Part shown: positions 61,631 through 64,000 of the stretch, piece after piece
How the letters are laid out: each line of letters starts with the position of its first letter
Position numbering within the stretch: position 1 is the stretch's first letter
Source: Trichinella spiralis
Taxonomy: Eukaryota; Nematoda; Enoplea; Trichinellida; Trichinellidae
Reading direction: 5' to 3'
Assembly (NCBI GenBank): GCA_000181795.3
Contig: CM012954.1
Span: 3,022,910-3,086,909, forward strand
Length of the DNA stretch: 64,000 nt
The notes under the pieces: model-generated
What the model was told of the DNA's origin: nothing
Databases searched by the model: none
The model's input: the letters and a program-made list of their open reading frames with translations, nothing else
Position numbers and translations under genes: made by a program

Positions 61631-64000
61631 ATTTAATCACTATCATCATATTGGTTAGATTACTTGTATGCTTGAAATAGAATTCTGAATCTTTTACCAA
61701 CAAAAATATACTGGAGTATATTAGAAGAAAAATTTGAAAATCCTTTACTCTGATAGGTTAATAATTCTTGGTTATTTAGTGAAACAGGAAATGGATAGCG
61801 CATTTCTGCTACAGTGATGGCAGGCTATGAATGTTTTAGAAAATTCTTATTATTTAACATTGGTAAATGAAGAAGTAGCAGTGAAATAAAACGTGTAACT
61901 ATTTGGTCATAAACGTTTTTGGAGATTGGCAACATTAAATAAAATTATTTAACTGAACAGTTAAATTGCTGTCAAACGGCGGATGAGGACGTACACGTTC
62001 AGCTTATCTGAGTAAATTCTGTAAAGTAAGAGGTAAATCTCTCGGGTAAACACATATTCTAGGCGAAAATAATTACATTTCAACACAATATTGCCAAGTA
62101 GGAATTTCTTTGGAAATGTCTCTGCAGCAGAGTTCAAAAAGTAAATTCCTATTATCAAAACAGATTGTCTGTTTGGTAACCTCTTAAAAGATACGAACAT
62201 TAGTGGGAGAAATTGATTTATATTTTGTAGTATGCGTTCCAGGTAGGCTAAAGCTGAAGATCTGTCAGTCGCAGCTGTGCAAGCAGGAGTGGCAGTACAA
62301 CCATTCTGTATTCACATGATACAGTAACGTATTGATTTTCCTTCAAATACAAAACGGTAAGAAATGAAATTGCATTCCAGAGGTGGTATAAAAGTAGGGT
62401 TTATTAATTTAGGTTAAGAAGTGTTTATATGATTTAAGGAAATCTACATACTAAAGCACTTTTGCATAATACGAAATGTATACACAAATTCTTAATAATT
62501 TGACCTATTTAATAGAATTATTTAATACTATTATATAATCTCACTAATACTAACGGAAATTAGGTTTTTTCACCAGAGGCAAAGTCGTTTTCTATTTGCA
62601 TAATTTACTTACCATTGTACTACTTTTCAGAATGCTTCTTGCTTCATTGTCCGTCATTTGATCATTAGCCATGGCAGCATGCATGCACTCATCTAGAATT
62701 CCTTTCTTCAATATCATCAGTGATTAAGAGGTAAGTCATATTTGATAATGTGTTGCAAATATTCTATGCATGACAATTGCATGAATTTACAAATATGCTG
62801 AATGGAAACTAATTGGTATCTCAATTTTTATCATTATTGTTGTTCTAAATTTTCAGATACTCTTATCATATGGTAAAGACAAATAGGTGTTTTATTATTT
62901 TCAGATGACGTCAGCTTCAATATTCATGTCACTTAAAAATGAATGCTACAAATACGTATTATGAAAATTAAATGGTAAATGTAATCATTTTAAGATTTCA
63001 TATTGAATTTCTTTTTCATATTCATGTTTTCAATTTTTTCATATTTCAGATAAGTAAAGAAGGCATCCACTACTGTTCTGACAAGGCTGATCGAAATAAG
63101 CAAGCAGTACTGTATTGTTACTATGTTCAGCATCATTTGTGATCGATATGATCACAAAAACTGGCTATGCAACAAGGAATGTAAGACCGATAGCAGTGCA
63201 TGATAATTTTTGTTTTGTTCCAAATATGTTTGTTTGGCATGCCATTGCTTAGTTCCTAATCATTAATTACTGTTTCAGTGATGGAATTGTTTGCACGCTC
63301 ATAACAGGGAGACAAACACTATATACATAATTAGAAAACAGTTTTTCATCTTTACGTGATTTATTTAATACGTAAATTTTAAGATTTTAGAGAAATTTAC
63401 CGGTGAAGCTGAACAGAGGTGACTAAAAATGTAAAGTTTTAAGTAAATGCACTGTTATTTCTATGGATTGTTTCATGTGGTTGTTGTACTTTTCGCTTTA
63501 TTTTCATTTCTCATATTTCACTTTGTACTTTTTATTTTCATCAGGTTATTTAGATTTCAATTTCAGGTAAGTATTTTTTTTTATTTTTTTATGAATTATA
63601 CAAATTTTAGAGGAATTGTTTTGCAATTGGTGAAAAGTAATCGAAACAGTTTGGGACTGAATCTAAAAATTGTTTGGAACACGTTGCTTTGTTTGAAAAC
63701 TCGTAGTTAACTTCAAGTGATCATCAGGTATTTTTTGCAGTCAATAGTTTGTAAGTCCAGGTAAGTATCTTTAATGTTAATTTTATTGTTACAGATAATT
63801 TTCATCCAAACGATTAGAAAAGCACAAAGGTAAGTATTAAAAGAAAGGTAGGTTTAATTTTCAACTCCATTTTGAATGATTCGAAATGGAGGGAAATGAC
63901 TACACTAGTATAAGTAAAAGTGAGGAGCAGGTAATAATAATAAGTGAGTAATATAATAATAGTATGAGTATAGGTGGAGAGGAGAGTGAGTATAGGTGGA
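61631..64000. other. Right-edge intergenic region with possible micro-exons
   Basis: AT-rich DNA without a supported protein gene. From 63545 on there are three short segments, each between a good acceptor and a GTAAGT donor: 63545-63566, 63741-63760 and 63795-63829. The second has stops in two frames and the third in several, so they could be non-coding or 5' UTR exons of a gene beyond the window. The final 100 nt are AGTA/GGTGGA-rich low complexity. Confidence 0.35.

Overview
This is a eukaryotic, intron-rich, AT-rich window. The gene content and gene style point to a nematode. The best fit is an early-branching (clade I / Dorylaimia) species such as Trichinella or a close relative. Reasons: strongly AT-rich flanks; many introns of about 45-65 nt; splice acceptors of the TTTTCAG/TTTTAAG type directly upstream of start codons; secreted multi-WAP-domain genes; and a selenophosphate synthetase with an in-frame UGA at the catalytic position. 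Caenorhabditis uses Sec only in thioredoxin reductase, so it differs here. The species call is inference; I ran no database search.

Layout, left to right. 1-14 kb: a long, low-complexity-rich FoxP-type forkhead gene (+), with large introns and triplet repeats in its coding part. 15.3-16.7 kb: selenophosphate synthetase 2 (+). 18.3-19.2 kb: ribosomal protein S24 (+), convergent with an Egalitarian-like gene (-, 19.7-22.0 kb). 23.9-31.4 kb: two neighbouring secreted WAP-domain genes (-), possibly nested in the long intron of an unidentified + strand gene. 35.3-36.0 kb: an intronless SPSB3-like SPRY/SOCS-box gene (+). 36.5-37.0 kb: ribosomal protein L34 (-). 38.1-43.6 kb: exportin-1/CRM1 (+, 19 exons). 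45.3-47.3 kb: proteasome ubiquitin receptor ADRM1/Rpn13 (+), convergent with intronless cyclin C (-). 49.5-50.9 kb: V-ATPase subunit D (+). 51.3-52.0 kb: NPC2-like ML-domain protein (+). 53.2-54.9 kb: actin-related protein 2 (+). 55.4-56.7 kb: KIN17 (+). 58.4-61.6 kb: UDP-glucose pyrophosphorylase (+). The last 2.4 kb holds only a possible chain of very short exons.

The neighbours do not form one pathway. They are housekeeping genes (translation, nuclear export, proteasome, actin nucleation, V-ATPase, sugar-nucleotide synthesis) interspersed with a developmental regulator (FoxP), an mRNA-transport adaptor (Egalitarian) and secreted cysteine-rich proteins. Exon models were built by hand from splice signals, codon phase and similarity to known families; all summed lengths are multiples of three. 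Most interesting: the selenocysteine UGA in SPS2, four introns that start with the same GCAAGT non-canonical donor, an Egalitarian exonuclease domain without its first catalytic motif, and the modular phase-1 WAP genes.
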